A stretch of DNA of 64,000 nt from Pseudomonas paracarnis (GCF_904063055.1 NZ_CAJFCN010000005.1:1-64000); one strand, 5' to 3'. Counted from the first letter of the stretch, positions 8,239-18,508 are shown. Made by a program: numbers and translations. Notes: generated from the letters alone by a model not told the origin.

Positions 8239-10043
8239 ACACTGCGGTCCTCGGACGGTTGCAGACTGACGCCCGGCGAGCCGGCACGTAATTTCAAGGT
8301 TAACAGCGCGCCGCCTTCCTTGTGGTTGGCGAACAACAGTTCGCCGCCGAAGGCGCGCATCAGCGTGTCGCAGATCGCCAGGCCCAGGCCCAGGCCCTGG
8401 GTGCGCGTCTTGGTGGTGTAGAACGGCTCGCTGGCGCGGCCCAGGGCTTCCATGCAAAAGCCCGGGCCGTTGTCGCGAATGTACAGGTTGACGCCCTGGG
8501 GCGTGGTTTCGGCACTCAGCCAGAGTCTGCGTGGCGGGCCTTTTTCGGTGAGGGCGTCCAAGGCATTGGCCAGCAGGTTACCCAGCACCTGGCGCAGGCG
8601 GGTTTCACCAGCCTGCACCCACAGGGTTGCCTCTGGCAGGTCGCGGATCAACTCCACCTCCATCGAACGCCGACGCTTGGCCAGCAATGCCAGGGCGTCG
8701 TCCAGCGCCGGTTGCAAAGCCACGCTCTCCGGCGCATGCCGGTCGCGACGGGCGAATGCACGCAGGTGGGCGATAATCGAAGCCATGCGCCCGGTCAATT
8801 CGCTGATCAGCTTGAGGTTGCCACGGGCATCGTTGGTGCGCTCATGGTCGAGCAGGATCTCGGCGTTTTCGGCATAGCTGCGAATCGCCGCTAGTGGCTG
8901 ATTCAGTTCATGGCTGATACTCGCCGACATGGTGCCCAGCGCCGACAGTTTACCGGCCTGGACCAAGTCGTCCTGAGCGCGCACCAGTTCTTGCTGGGCA
9001 TGCTCGCGCTCCAGCACTTCCTGTTTAAGGCGCCGGTTAAGGCCCTCCAGGTCACTGGTACGCTCGGCCACGCGCATTTCCAACTCGCGGCGGGCCTTGG
9101 CTTCGAAGGCGATGCGTTCCAGGTAGTGCCGGCGGCGCTGCATCAGCAACCCCAGCAACAGCATCAGCACCAACAACGTGGCGCCGCCCACGGCAACGAC
9201 CGTGCGCACCGGGCGGTTGATCAGCGAGCGCGGCGCGAGGATTTCCACGTTCCAGCCGGTCTCTGCGATGGCTGTGGATTGGCGCAGCCAAGCGCTGCTG
9301 CTGAGGCTCAGTGGCTGCGGGTCGCGGGTGGGGTAGGGCTGGATAGCAATGATGGCCTGGCGTTCTTCGGCGGTCAGTGGCCGCGTGGCGCGGAATCGCC
9401 ATTGCGGGCGCGAAGTGAGGATCACCACGCCGTTGTGGTCGGTGACCAAAAGTTGTTCGGGGGTATTGCCCCACAGGCTTTCGGTATGGTCCAGGTCGAC
9501 CTTCACCACCAGCACCCCGATGATAGTATCGCCGTCACGTACCGCTGCTGCGAAGAAGTAGCCGCGCTTGGCCGAGGTGGTGCCCAGGCCGAAGAACCGG
9601 CCGAGGCGCCCGGCCATGGCTTCGCTGAAATACGGACGGAAGGAAAAGTTGCGCCCGACAAAGCTGTCTTGTTTGTCCCAGTTGGACGCGGCGAGGGTCT
9701 TGCCGGTGGTGTCCATCAGATACATCACCTCTACCCCGGCCTGGGCGGCGACATCCTTGAGCAACTGGTTGGCGCTGACCAGGTGGGTGCTGACATGGGG
9801 AGCGTCCAATGCAGTACGCAGGGCCGGTAAGTCACCGAGGATCTGCGGCAGTATTTCGTAGCGGTGCAGGGTGCCCAGCAAGTTGGCGACGTAGAGGTCG
9901 AGGGTCTGGCGATTTTGCCCGGCCAGTTCGCTGCGGTAATAGCGCTCGGCCAAATGCTCCAGCGGCCACAACAGCGGTGCCAGGCACAGAGCCAGCAGGG
10001 CTAGGCTGCGCCAGCGGGGTCTTCGCGCAAGGGGTGGGGTCAT
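8235..10043 (-). CDS. dctB: DctB-like sensor histidine kinase
   Basis: A 602-residue membrane kinase. It has TM1 near residues 10-30, a periplasmic double-Cache sensor region of about 260 residues, and TM2 (TVVAVGGATLLVLMLLLG). A coiled linker, an H-box (SISHELNQPLAAIRSYAE) and an HATPase domain (IRDNGPGF, GLGLAI) follow. This is the DctB layout, sensing C4-dicarboxylates such as succinate and malate. I chose the ATG at 10043, 34 nt after rmlD ends, over an upstream in-frame start that would overlap rmlD. It is unusual that it follows the rml genes so closely. Confidence 0.9.
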   Translation of the reverse strand: MTPPLARRPRWRSLALLALCLAPLLWPLEHLAERYYRSELAGQNRQTLDLYVANLLGTLHRYEILPQILGDLPALRTALDAPHVSTHLVSANQLLKDVAAQAGVEVMYLMDTTGKTLAASNWDKQDSFVGRNFSFRPYFSEAMAGRLGRFFGLGTTSAKRGYFFAAAVRDGDTIIGVLVVKVDLDHTESLWGNTPEQLLVTDHNGVVILTSRPQWRFRATRPLTAEERQAIIAIQPYPTRDPQPLSLSSSAWLRQSTAIAETGWNVEILAPRSLINRPVRTVVAVGGATLLVLMLLLGLLMQRRRHYLERIAFEAKARRELEMRVAERTSDLEGLNRRLKQEVLEREHAQQELVRAQDDLVQAGKLSALGTMSASISHELNQPLAAIRSYAENAEILLDHERTNDARGNLKLISELTGRMASIIAHLRAFARRDRHAPESVALQPALDDALALLAKRRRSMEVELIRDLPEATLWVQAGETRLRQVLGNLLANALDALTEKGPPRRLWLSAETTPQGVNLYIRDNGPGFCMEALGRASEPFYTTKTRTQGLGLGLAICDTLMRAFGGELLFANHKEGGALLTLKLRAGSPGVSLQPSEDRSV

Positions 10044-10077
10044 GGAAGTCGCGCCTGTGAGTACAGGCGCATTATGC

Positions 10078-10959
10078 CTAGTGCTGCTGTGCAAGACACT
10101 CGTGCAATGCGTCTTGCCATTGTGGCTGGCTGACGTGCCATTGCTGTTGCAGGCGCGTGCAGTCCAGGCGCGAGTTCAGCGGGCGCTTGGCGGGGGTCGG
10201 GTAGGCGCTGGAAGGAATCGGTTCCAGCTCGGCGCAGGCCTTGCCTTCGGCGCGCAGTTGCTCGCCAATCGCCGCGGCAAAACCGAACCACGAGGTTTCA
10301 CCCTGGGCAGTGAGGTGGTAAACACCCCAATCCCCTGCCTTACCGGCCTGCCACTGCTCGATCAGCACGCGGGTGCTGTTGGCGATAGTCCCGGCCCAGG
10401 TCGGCGCACCGATCTGGTCGGCAACGATGCGCATCTGCGCTTTTTCCTGCAGCAGGCGTTGCATGGTCAGCAGGAAATTCTTGCCATGGCCCGAATAGAC
10501 CCAGCTGGTACGCAAGATCAGGTACTGGCCGCCAACAGCCGCAATCGCCTGCTCACCCGCCAGCTTGCTCTGGCCGTAGACACCCAATGGGTTCGGCGTG
10601 TCGCTTTCGGTGTACGGGGCAGGTTTGGTGCCGTCGAACACGTAGTCGGTCGAGTAGTGAATCAGCGGGATGCCCAGGGCCTTGGCTTCTTCGGCGAGGA
10701 TGCGGGGGGCGATGGCATTGATGGCGAACGCAGCGTCCGGCTCGCTCTCGGCCAGATCGACGGCGGTGTGGGCCGCCGCGTTGATGATCAGGCCGGGGCG
10801 ATGGGCGCGCACTTGTTGGCGGATAAGGTCTGCGTTTGCCAGATCAAGCTGGTCGCGGCCCAGGACGATGAGTTCGCCCAGGTCCTGGAGCCGCTGTTGC
10901 AGCTCCTGGGAGACTTGGCCGTGTTGGCCGGTGATGAGGATTTTTAGGGAGGCTGTCAC
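10078..10959 (-). CDS. rmlD: RmlD, dTDP-4-dehydrorhamnose reductase
   Basis: A 293-residue extended SDR enzyme that catalyses the last step of dTDP-L-rhamnose synthesis with NAD(P)H. It shows the N-terminal GQHGQVS nucleotide-binding loop, the STDYVFDG motif and the YGQSKLAGE YxxxK catalytic pair. It overlaps rmlC by 4 bp. Rhamnose made here supplies LPS core/O-antigen and, in producers, rhamnolipids. Confidence 0.96.
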   Translation of the reverse strand: MTASLKILITGQHGQVSQELQQRLQDLGELIVLGRDQLDLANADLIRQQVRAHRPGLIINAAAHTAVDLAESEPDAAFAINAIAPRILAEEAKALGIPLIHYSTDYVFDGTKPAPYTESDTPNPLGVYGQSKLAGEQAIAAVGGQYLILRTSWVYSGHGKNFLLTMQRLLQEKAQMRIVADQIGAPTWAGTIANSTRVLIEQWQAGKAGDWGVYHLTAQGETSWFGFAAAIGEQLRAEGKACAELEPIPSSAYPTPAKRPLNSRLDCTRLQQQWHVSQPQWQDALHECLAQQH

Positions 10960-11501
10960 GGGAACAGGTCCGCGTCTTTCAGGTTTTTACCGTTTTGATC
11001 CTTGGCAGACAAGGTGGGTGGGCCCGCCAACTGCCAATCAATGCTCAGTTCAGGTTCGTCCCAGCGAATGCACCGCTCCGCAGACGGTGTGTAGTAATCC
11101 GTGGTCTTGTAGAGGAATTCTGCGTATTCGCTGAGTACTACAAAACCGTGGGCGAAGCCCGGTGGAATCCACAGCTGGCGGTTATTTTCGGCCGATAGGC
11201 GCACGCTGGCCCATTTGCCGAAATGTGGTGAGCTGCGGCGGATATCCACCGCAACGTCCAGTACCTCTCCGGCGGTCACACGCACCAATTTTCCTTGGGC
11301 GTGTTCTACCTGATAGTGAAGGCCTCTCAGCACGCCCTTTTGCGAGCGCGAGTGGTTGTCCTGCACAAACTGCAGTTCCAGACCGCTGGCCTGAGCAAAA
11401 TCCCGGGCGTTGAAACTTTCATAGAAAAAGCCACGTTCATCGCCAAAAACCTTGGGCTCGATGATCAATACACCGGGCAGTTCAGTGGCGTTCACATTCA
11501 T
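10956..11501 (-). CDS. rmlC: RmlC, dTDP-4-dehydrorhamnose 3,5-epimerase
   Basis: A 181-residue cupin epimerase, the normal length. The catalytic His is in [19 protein letters not shown] and [12 protein letters not shown] are family signatures. It overlaps both neighbours (rmlA and rmlD) by 4 bp, so the pathway enzymes are made from one polycistron. Confidence 0.96.
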   Translation of the reverse strand: MNVNATELPGVLIIEPKVFGDERGFFYESFNARDFAQASGLELQFVQDNHSRSQKGVLRGLHYQVEHAQGKLVRVTAGEVLDVAVDIRRSSPHFGKWASVRLSAENNRQLWIPPGFAHGFVVLSEYAEFLYKTTDYYTPSAERCIRWDEPELSIDWQLAGPPTLSAKDQNGKNLKDADLFP

Positions 11502-12373
11502 TTAGGATTCCCAGCGAGAGAGTACAAGTACTGACCATAGCCGGTCTTGCCAAAGTACTTGGCACGTTCCAGCAGATAGTCACGATCGATCCAGCCGTTT
11601 TCGTAGGCGATTTCTTCCAGGCAGGCCACTTTCAAGCCCTGGCGGTGCTCGATGGTCTGAACGTAGGTCGAGGCTTCCAACAGGCTGTCATGGGTGCCGG
11701 TGTCGAGCCAGGCAAAACCACGACCGAAGCGTTCAACGTGCAGATCGCCACGCTGGAGGTAGGCATTGTTGACGTCGGTGATCTCCAACTCGCCGCGTGG
11801 CGACGGCTTGACCGCCTTGGCGATCTTGATCACGTCGTTGTCGTAGAAGTACAGGCCGGTCACGGCGTAGTGGGACTTAGGCTTAGCCGGTTTTTCTTCG
11901 ATGGACAGGGCGCGGCCTTCACTATCGAAGTCAATTACACCGAAACGCTCAGGGTCTTTGACCCAGTAACCGAACACGGTAGCGCCTGAGGGGCGTTCCG
12001 CCGCAGTGCGCAGCTGCTCGCCGAAATGCTGGCCGTGGAAGATATTGTCCCCCAGGATCAAGCACACAGGGTCATCGCCAATGAACTCTTCGCCGATGAT
12101 AAACGCCTGGGCCAAGCCATCCGGCGAAGGCTGCTCCGCGTAGGTGAAGCGCACGCCGAATTGGCTGCCATCGCCCAGCAGATTCTGATATTGCGGCAAG
12201 TCTACTGGTGTGGAGATCACCAGGATGTCCTTGATTCCCGCCAGCATCAGTACCGAGATCGGGTAGTAGATCATCGGCTTGTCATATACCGGCAACAACT
12301 GTTTGGACACGCCCAGGGTAATGGGATGCAAACGGGTGCCGGAACCGCCGGCCAATACAATTCCCTTCATCAT
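11498..12373 (-). CDS. rmlA: RmlA, glucose-1-phosphate thymidylyltransferase
   Basis: A 291-residue nucleotidyltransferase making dTDP-glucose from dTTP and glucose-1-phosphate, the first step of the pathway and feedback-inhibited by dTDP-rhamnose in this family. [20 protein letters not shown] at the N-terminus is the nucleotide-binding and catalytic signature; LGDNIFHG carries a metal-binding Asp. Overlaps rmlB and rmlC by 4 bp each. Confidence 0.96.
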   Translation of the reverse strand: MMKGIVLAGGSGTRLHPITLGVSKQLLPVYDKPMIYYPISVLMLAGIKDILVISTPVDLPQYQNLLGDGSQFGVRFTYAEQPSPDGLAQAFIIGEEFIGDDPVCLILGDNIFHGQHFGEQLRTAAERPSGATVFGYWVKDPERFGVIDFDSEGRALSIEEKPAKPKSHYAVTGLYFYDNDVIKIAKAVKPSPRGELEITDVNNAYLQRGDLHVERFGRGFAWLDTGTHDSLLEASTYVQTIEHRQGLKVACLEEIAYENGWIDRDYLLERAKYFGKTGYGQYLYSLAGNPK

Positions 12374-13452
12374 GCGATCAAATCCTTCACGTCAGTATTG
12401 CCCAGTCGTTCACCTTGATAACTGCCGTCCTGGACCCTGCGGCACCATTCCAGGTTATCGAGGTACCACTGCACGGTTTTGCGCAGGCCGGTCTCGAAGG
12501 TTTCTTCCGGGACCCAGCCCAGTTCGCGTTCGATTTTGCTGGCGTCAATGGCATAGCGTTGGTCGTGGCCTGGGCGATCCTTGACGAAGGTGATCAGGTC
12601 AGTGAATTTCTCCACGCCGGCTGGGCGTTGCGGCGCCAGTTCTTCCAGCAGGGCGCAGATGCCACGTACCACGTCGATGTTCTTCTGTTCGTTGTGGCCG
12701 CCAATATTGTAGGTTTCGCCCACAACCCCAGTGGTGACCACTGTGAGCAGCGCACGGGCGTGATCCTCGACGAACAGCCAGTCACGCACCTGCAGACCAT
12801 CGCCATACACCGGCAGTGGCTTGCCCGCCAGGGCATTGAGAATCACCAGCGGGATCAATTTTTCGGGGAAGTGGAACGGCCCGTAATTGTTCGAGCAGTT
12901 GGTCAACAGCACCGGCAGGCCATAGGTGCGCTGCCAGGCGCGTACCAGGTGGTCGGACGCCGCCTTGCTCGCGGAATAAGGCGAGCTGGGGGCGTAAGGC
13001 GTGGTTTCGGTGAAGAGGTCGTCCACGCCATGCAGGTCGCCATACACCTCATCAGTGGAGATGTGGTGGAAACGGAACGCGCTTTTTGCCGGCTCTGCCA
13101 GCTTCTGCCAATAGGCGCGCGTGGCTTCCAGCAGGCTGTAGGTGCCCACGATATTGGTCTGGATAAAATCCGACGGACCATCAATGGAGCGGTCCACATG
13201 GGACTCGGCCGCCAAGTGCATGATCGCATCGGGTTCGAAGCGTGCGAGCACGGCGCTGACGGTGGCCTGGTCGATGATATCGGCCTGGACAAACTCATAG
13301 CGGCTGTTGGACGCGATGCTGGTCAGCGACTCGAGGTTGCCGGCGTAAGTCAGCTTGTCCAGGTTGAGCACTTCATGCTCAGTGTGTTGAATCAAGTGCC
13401 GGATCAGGGCCGAGCCAATAAATCCGGCACCGCCGGTGATGAGAATGCGCAT
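12370..13452 (-). CDS. rmlB: RmlB, dTDP-glucose 4,6-dehydratase
   Basis: A 360-residue extended SDR that converts dTDP-glucose to dTDP-4-keto-6-deoxyglucose. It shows [13 protein letters not shown] (NAD+ loop), [11 protein letters not shown] (catalytic T/D/E region) and YSASKAASD (YxxxK). It is first in the operon. Order here is B-A-C-D, whereas I recall PAO1 as B-D-A-C. The ~150 bp before it are shared with the divergent fusion gene. Confidence 0.96.
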   Translation of the reverse strand: MRILITGGAGFIGSALIRHLIQHTEHEVLNLDKLTYAGNLESLTSIASNSRYEFVQADIIDQATVSAVLARFEPDAIMHLAAESHVDRSIDGPSDFIQTNIVGTYSLLEATRAYWQKLAEPAKSAFRFHHISTDEVYGDLHGVDDLFTETTPYAPSSPYSASKAASDHLVRAWQRTYGLPVLLTNCSNNYGPFHFPEKLIPLVILNALAGKPLPVYGDGLQVRDWLFVEDHARALLTVVTTGVVGETYNIGGHNEQKNIDVVRGICALLEELAPQRPAGVEKFTDLITFVKDRPGHDQRYAIDASKIERELGWVPEETFETGLRKTVQWYLDNLEWCRRVQDGSYQGERLGNTDVKDLIA

Positions 13453-13603
13453 GTCGAGGGCCTTTTCCTTAGACGGACATAAAGCGAAAGATGCATAGCT
13501 TGAGTTGTGAATCGGGCTGGCGCAAGCGCCGTGAGCATAAGGGGTTGATTATCGCCCCTGAACAATGGCGATATAGACGCCTGAAAAAACAAAGGTCGTC
13601 ACA

Positions 13604-16513
13604 ATGTCGTTAGCCACGTTGACCCACCGTGCCAGCTTGCCTTGCCCACAAGTAACCCCCGAGCAAGCAGCACACCTGCTCGAGCGACATTATGGAATGA
13701 CGGGCAAATTACGCTCATTGGGCAGTCAACAAGACCTCAACTATAGAGTTGACAGCACTCGGGGCCGCTTTGTTCTGAAGATCTGCCGAGGTGACTACGC
13801 CGCGGTTGAACTCCAGGCCCAGCATGCGGCCCTCAACAGCCTGAGCACGCATCCCGGCCTGCGCGTGCCCAAGGTCATCCCGACCGTGGAGGGCGAGGAT
13901 CTACTGACGGTCAACGTCGATGGCCAAACCCTGCACCTGCGGCTATTGGACTACATCGACGGCCAGCCCCTGACGCATTTACCCCACCTGAGCCGCACCG
14001 TGATCGAAGGCTTTGGTGAGCTGTGCGGGCAGATGAGCCTCGCGCTGGCAGATTTCGAGCACCCTGGCCTTGCGCGCACCCTGCAATGGGACCCGCGCCA
14101 CGCGCAGGCATTGATCGCCCACCTGCTGGCAACCTTGCCCGACCTGCCGCAGCGTGCTGCTTTGGAGCAGGTGGCCAGGCAGGTCGAGGCGCATGTCCAG
14201 CCGTTGGCGGCACACCTGCCGTGGCAAGCGGTGCACATGGATATCACCGATGACAATGTGGTGTGGCAGCGTGATGCCCAGCGGCACTGGCGTATACAAG
14301 GCGTGATCGATTTTGGCGATCTGGTGCGTACCTGGCGAGTTGCCGACCTGTCGGTGACCTGCGCGGCGCTGTTGCACCATGCCGACGGTGATCCGTTTGC
14401 CCTCTTGCCGGCGATCCAGGCCTGCCACGCTGTCACGCCGTTGCAGCGCGAAGAGTTGGAGGTGTTGTGGCCGTTGATCGTCGCCCGCGCGGCAGTGTTG
14501 GTGCTCAGCAGTGAGCAGCAGCAATGCCTGGACCCGGATAACGTTTATCTAAAGAAAAACGCCGAACACGAGTGGGAAATCTTCCATATCGCCACGTCGG
14601 TGCCCTTTGAACTCATGCAAGCGGCGATTCTGCGCAGCGTCGGTGAAACATTACCGCCCGTCGCCAACCAAGACTTCGCGCCTTTATTGCCAGGCTTGGT
14701 GGGGCGCGAGTTCGCGCTGATCGACCTGGGCGTACTCAGCCCGCATTTCGAGGCTGGCAATTGGGAAACTCCCGGCATCGATCGGCGCTTGCTGGATCAA
14801 GCGGCGACGGTGCATGGGCTGGCGGCCAGTCGTTATGGGCAATACCGCTTGTCGCGCACCCGCCCCGACAGTGCGCTAGAGCCCGAGACATTACCCCTGC
14901 ATGTCGAACTGCACCTGCCTCACGGCACGGTTCTGGAAGCACCCTTTGCGGGAACGCTGCGCGAAGGTGCCGACGGCTTGCTGTGCTTGCACGACAGTGA
15001 GCTGAGCCTGCGCCTGTGGGGCGTGCGCACGTCACTCAAGCCCGGCGCAACGCTGGTCAAAGGGCAGGTGCTGGGCGAGGTGCAGGCGCCGTTGACTGTG
15101 CAGTTATGCCGCGCCGACCTTGAGCCGCCGCTGTTCTGCACACCTTCCCGGGCGTTGGCGTGGCAGGCGTTGTGCCCGTCACCCTCGGCGCTGTTGGGCC
15201 TGGCCTGTGATGCTGAGCCCGAACTGGACCCGCAGGCCCTGCTGGCCCGGCGGGATGCCAGCTTTGCCCGCTCCCAGAAGCACTACTACGCCGACCCACC
15301 GCGTATCGAGCGCGGCTGGCGTAACCACCTGATCGATATGCAGGGCCGGTCCTACCTCGACATGCTTAACAACGTGGCCGTGCTGGGCCATGGCCACCCG
15401 CGCATGGCTGAGGTGGCGGCTCGGCAATGGTCGTTGCTCAACACCAACTCGCGCTTTCACTATGCGGCAATTGCCGAGTTCTCCGAGCGCCTGCTGGCGT
15501 TGGCGCCACAGGGCATGGACCGGGTGTTCCTGGTCAACAGCGGCACGGAGGCCAATGACCTGGCGATTCGTTTGGCCTGGGCCTACAGCGGCGGGCGCGA
15601 CATGCTCAGCGTGCTGGAGGCCTACCACGGCTGGTCGGTGGCGGCGGATGCCGTGTCCACCTCGATTGCCGATAACCCCCAGGCCTTGAGCAGCCGCCCG
15701 GATTGGGTACACCCGGTGACCGCGCCCAATACTTACCGCGGTGAATTCCGCGGGCCGGACAGCGCGCCGGACTATGTACGAAGTGTTGAGCATAACCTGG
15801 CGAAAATCGCCGCGAGCCAGCGTCAATTGGCCGGGTTTATCTGTGAACCGGTGTACGGCAACGCCGGTGGCATCTCCCTGCCAGCGGGTTACCTGCAACA
15901 GGTGTATGGCTTGGTGCGTGCCCAGGGGGGCGTGTGCATCGCCGATGAAGTGCAGGTGGGTTACGGCCGCATGGGGCATTTCTTCTGGGGGTTTGAACAG
16001 CAGGGTGTGGTGCCTGACATCATTACCATGGCCAAGGGCATGGGCAACGGCCAGCCGTTGGGCGCAGTGATTACCCGCCGAGAGATTGCCGAGGCGCTGG
16101 AGGCCGAGGGTTACTTCTTCTCGTCATCGGGAGGCAGCCCGGTCAGTTGCCGGATCGGCATGGCAGTGCTGGACGTGATGGAAGAGGAAAAGCTGTGGGA
16201 AAACGCCCAAGTGGTAGGCGGGCATTTCAAGGCACGACTGGAGGAATTGATTGATCGCCATCCACTCGTCGGTGCCGTGCACGGTTCGGGCTTCTATCTG
16301 GGCCTTGAACTGGTGCGTGATCGCCACACCCTGGAACCTGCGACGGCAGAAACCGCCTTGTTGTGTGATCGCCTGCGGGAGCTGGGGATTTTCATGCAAC
16401 CTACCGGTGATTATCTGAATATCCTCAAAATCAAGCCGCCGATGGTGACGTCCAGGCGCAGCGTGGACTTCTTTGTGGACATGCTGTCGAAAGTGCTGGA
16501 TGAACAACTGTGA
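13604..16513 (+). CDS. Kinase-like / lipoyl-M23-like / class III aminotransferase fusion
   Basis: A 969-residue three-part protein. Residues ~10-320 resemble aminoglycoside/choline kinase folds (catalytic loop HMDITDDNV, metal site VIDFGD). Residues ~420-530 look like a small beta-rich M23/biotinyl-lipoyl-type domain (GTVLEAPFAGTLRE). Residues ~545-969 are a class III PLP aminotransferase with SGTEAND, DEVQVGYGRMG and the Schiff-base lysine K811 in MAKGMGNG. The aminotransferase part resembles the AGXT2-like phospho-lyases, so a kinase plus phospho-lyase or transaminase on an amino alcohol is plausible. The gene is 120 bp upstream of aguA, suggesting amine catabolism; the substrate is unknown. 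Confidence 0.88.
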   Translation: MSLATLTHRASLPCPQVTPEQAAHLLERHYGMTGKLRSLGSQQDLNYRVDSTRGRFVLKICRGDYAAVELQAQHAALNSLSTHPGLRVPKVIPTVEGEDLLTVNVDGQTLHLRLLDYIDGQPLTHLPHLSRTVIEGFGELCGQMSLALADFEHPGLARTLQWDPRHAQALIAHLLATLPDLPQRAALEQVARQVEAHVQPLAAHLPWQAVHMDITDDNVVWQRDAQRHWRIQGVIDFGDLVRTWRVADLSVTCAALLHHADGDPFALLPAIQACHAVTPLQREELEVLWPLIVARAAVLVLSSEQQQCLDPDNVYLKKNAEHEWEIFHIATSVPFELMQAAILRSVGETLPPVANQDFAPLLPGLVGREFALIDLGVLSPHFEAGNWETPGIDRRLLDQAATVHGLAASRYGQYRLSRTRPDSALEPETLPLHVELHLPHGTVLEAPFAGTLREGADGLLCLHDSELSLRLWGVRTSLKPGATLVKGQVLGEVQAPLTVQLCRADLEPPLFCTPSRALAWQALCPSPSALLGLACDAEPELDPQALLARRDASFARSQKHYYADPPRIERGWRNHLIDMQGRSYLDMLNNVAVLGHGHPRMAEVAARQWSLLNTNSRFHYAAIAEFSERLLALAPQGMDRVFLVNSGTEANDLAIRLAWAYSGGRDMLSVLEAYHGWSVAADAVSTSIADNPQALSSRPDWVHPVTAPNTYRGEFRGPDSAPDYVRSVEHNLAKIAASQRQLAGFICEPVYGNAGGISLPAGYLQQVYGLVRAQGGVCIADEVQVGYGRMGHFFWGFEQQGVVPDIITMAKGMGNGQPLGAVITRREIAEALEAEGYFFSSSGGSPVSCRIGMAVLDVMEEEKLWENAQVVGGHFKARLEELIDRHPLVGAVHGSGFYLGLELVRDRHTLEPATAETALLCDRLRELGIFMQPTGDYLNILKIKPPMVTSRRSVDFFVDMLSKVLDEQL

Positions 16514-16633
16514 TTCATCGATTGTTATCGGCTATTTTTTGCAGACCCGAGCACCTATCATGTTTTTAGTCTGTTAAAGCCGATTTTTATCCATTATAAG
16601 TTGCCCTTCACCCCATTCGGAGCCCTGATCGAC

Positions 16634-17740
16634 ATGACCACCTTGCACAGCACACCTCGCGCCGATGGCTTTCATATGCCTGCCGAATGGGCGCCCCAGA
16701 CCCAGACCTGGATGATCTGGCCCGAGCGCCCAGACAACTGGCGCCTGGGCGGTAAGCCTGCGCAGGCGGCCCATGTGGCGGTGGCCAAGGCTATCGCACG
16801 TTTTGAGCCGGTGACCGTCGCGGTCTCCGCCAGCCAGTACGAAAACGCCCGTGCCCGCCTGGACGTACCCAATATCCGCCTGGTGGAAATGTCCAATGAC
16901 GACGCGTGGGTTCGCGACACCGGCCCGACTTTCGTGATCAACGGCAGTGGTGAAGTACGGGGTGTGAACTGGGACTTCAACGCCTGGGGTGGTTTTGACG
17001 GCGGCCTGTATTCCCCGTGGAACCGCGATTCCCAAGTGGGAGGCAAGATCCTCGAGATGGAGCGCGCACCGCGTTACCGCACTGAAGGCTTTGTGCTTGA
17101 AGGCGGTTCGATTCATGTCGACGGCGAAGGCACCCTGATCACCACCGAAGAATGCCTGTTGAACCGCAACCGCAACCCACACCTTGATCGTGCGGCTATT
17201 GAGGCGGTGCTCAGCGATAACCTGGCTGTGGATAAGATCATCTGGTTGCCGGATGGCCTGTTCAACGACGAAACCGACGGCCATGTGGATAACTTCTGCT
17301 GCTACGTGCGCCCGGGCGAAGTGTTGCTGGCCTGGACCGATGACCCGCAAGACCCGAACTACCCCCGCTGCCACGCTGCCATGGACGTGCTGCAAAGCAG
17401 CACCGATGCCCAGGGCCGCTCGTTCATCGTGCATAAAATGCCGATCCCGGGTCCGCTGTATGCCACTGAGGAGGAATGCGCCGGGGTAGACCTGGTTGAG
17501 GGCAGCCAGGAGCGTAATCCGACCGTGCGGTTGGCCGGTTCCTATGTCAACTTCCTGATCGTCAACGGCGGCATCATCGCGCCGAGCTTCGATGACCCGT
17601 TGGACGACCAGGCCAAGCAGATCCTGCAGAACCTTTTCCCACAGCATGAAGTGGTGATGGTGCCGGGCCGCGAACTGTTACTGGGTGGGGGCAATATCCA
17701 TTGCCTGACCCAGCAGCAGCCAGCCCCGCAGCGAAAGTGA
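16634..17740 (+). CDS. aguA: AguA, agmatine deiminase
   Basis: A 368-residue agmatine iminohydrolase of the peptidyl-arginine deiminase fold, giving N-carbamoylputrescine and ammonia. Catalytic C357 sits in GGGNIHC near the C-terminus; [11 protein letters not shown] and ETDGHVDNF carry the substrate and general-acid residues. The ATG at 16634 gives the family length; a TTG in frame at 16601 is less likely. aguB is not in the window. In PAO1, from memory, aguA lies next to oprE, so the porin at 20992 may be part of the same ancestral neighbourhood. Confidence 0.96.
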   Translation: MTTLHSTPRADGFHMPAEWAPQTQTWMIWPERPDNWRLGGKPAQAAHVAVAKAIARFEPVTVAVSASQYENARARLDVPNIRLVEMSNDDAWVRDTGPTFVINGSGEVRGVNWDFNAWGGFDGGLYSPWNRDSQVGGKILEMERAPRYRTEGFVLEGGSIHVDGEGTLITTEECLLNRNRNPHLDRAAIEAVLSDNLAVDKIIWLPDGLFNDETDGHVDNFCCYVRPGEVLLAWTDDPQDPNYPRCHAAMDVLQSSTDAQGRSFIVHKMPIPGPLYATEEECAGVDLVEGSQERNPTVRLAGSYVNFLIVNGGIIAPSFDDPLDDQAKQILQNLFPQHEVVMVPGRELLLGGGNIHCLTQQQPAPQRK

Positions 17741-17800
17741 GTGCAGTTGTAACAGCGCCTTGATGGCGCACGAGCACCGCGCGTTTGCAGTGTTCCCCGC

Positions 17801-17833
17801 AAGCCCGCGACCCAGCCCGGTCGCGGGCTTTTT
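17801..17833 (+). terminator. Rho-independent terminator after aguA
   Basis: AAGCCCGCGACC (17801-17812) pairs with GGTCGCGGGCTT (17819-17830), a 12-bp stem with a 6-nt loop, followed by TTT. It is 60 bp after the aguA stop. Confidence 0.85.
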
Positions 17834-17975
17834 CATGCCTGCATGCCGGTGAACAGGGCACATTGGCATAGCTCTTGTATCGCTGTGGTTACAGTGGCCC
17901 AAGGGGGATGACCGCGTAGTTCTGTCACAAACCTTGAGTAAGTTAGCCGCTCACGCAGCAGGAGAGAGCGCTGAA

Positions 17976-18191
17976 ATGAATGCCGATGTCCACCTGATGA
18001 ACACGCGTACGTTCCACCCTTTGCGGGTCGACGGTGACGCCATCCATGCGTTGGCCCTTTGGTTGAAGGCGAACGGCTCGCGACAGGCCAGACAAGCGTC
18101 TGACTTGCGCAGTGTGATGAGTGAGCGCTACCCGTTGGGGTTGTTCACGGAGGATGAAGTGCAGGCGTTGTGCGAGGTAATGAGCAACTAA
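17976..18191 (+). CDS. Small hypothetical protein, 71 aa
   Basis: A 71-residue protein with no signal peptide or membrane segment and no motif that I recognise. It is rich in charged and Leu/Ala residues (DAIHALALWLKANGSRQARQ), suggesting a small helical protein. The ATG at 17976 is preceded by GGAGAG at 17961-17966; a TTG at 17934 in the same frame lacks a site. It sits alone between the aguA terminator and the REPIN array. Confidence 0.65.
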   Translation: MNADVHLMNTRTFHPLRVDGDAIHALALWLKANGSRQARQASDLRSVMSERYPLGLFTEDEVQALCEVMSN

Positions 18192-18508
18192 AGAACACCT
18201 GAAACCAACTGTGGGAGCTGGCTTGCCTGCGATGGCGGTGGTTCAGTTAAACATTCAGTGACTGGCACGCCGCTTTCGCGGGCAAGCCCGCTCCCACAGG
18301 GATCTGCGCCAGGCGCTGATGTTGTGGGCACTACCTAACCAGTGTGGGAGCTGGCTTGCCTGCGATGGCGGTGGTTCAGTTAAACATTCAGTGACTGGCA
18401 CGCCGCTTTCGCGGGCAAGCCCGCTCCCACAGGGATCTGCGCCAGGCGCTGATGTTGTGGGCAATGCCTAACCAGTGTGGGGGCTGGCTTTGTTTCACAT
18501 GAGGCGTG
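18192..18508. repeat. Tandem duplication of a REPIN, 133-bp period
   Basis: Two near-identical copies start at 18211 and 18344, and a third begins at 18477 but is cut short after about 12 bp. Each unit holds a REPIN (left GTGGGAGCTGGCTTGCC, right inverted GGCAAGCCCGCTCCCAC) plus about 45 bp of flank (GATCTGCGCCAGGCGCTGAT). I saw only a 3-base difference between copies (CACTACC versus CAATGCC), which implies a recent duplication. No gene fits in this 317-bp stretch. Confidence 0.92.

Noticed and set aside
18192..18508. CRISPR-like array
   Set aside because: The repeated units are REPINs duplicated as whole 133-bp blocks; there are no unique spacers of uniform length and no cas genes.
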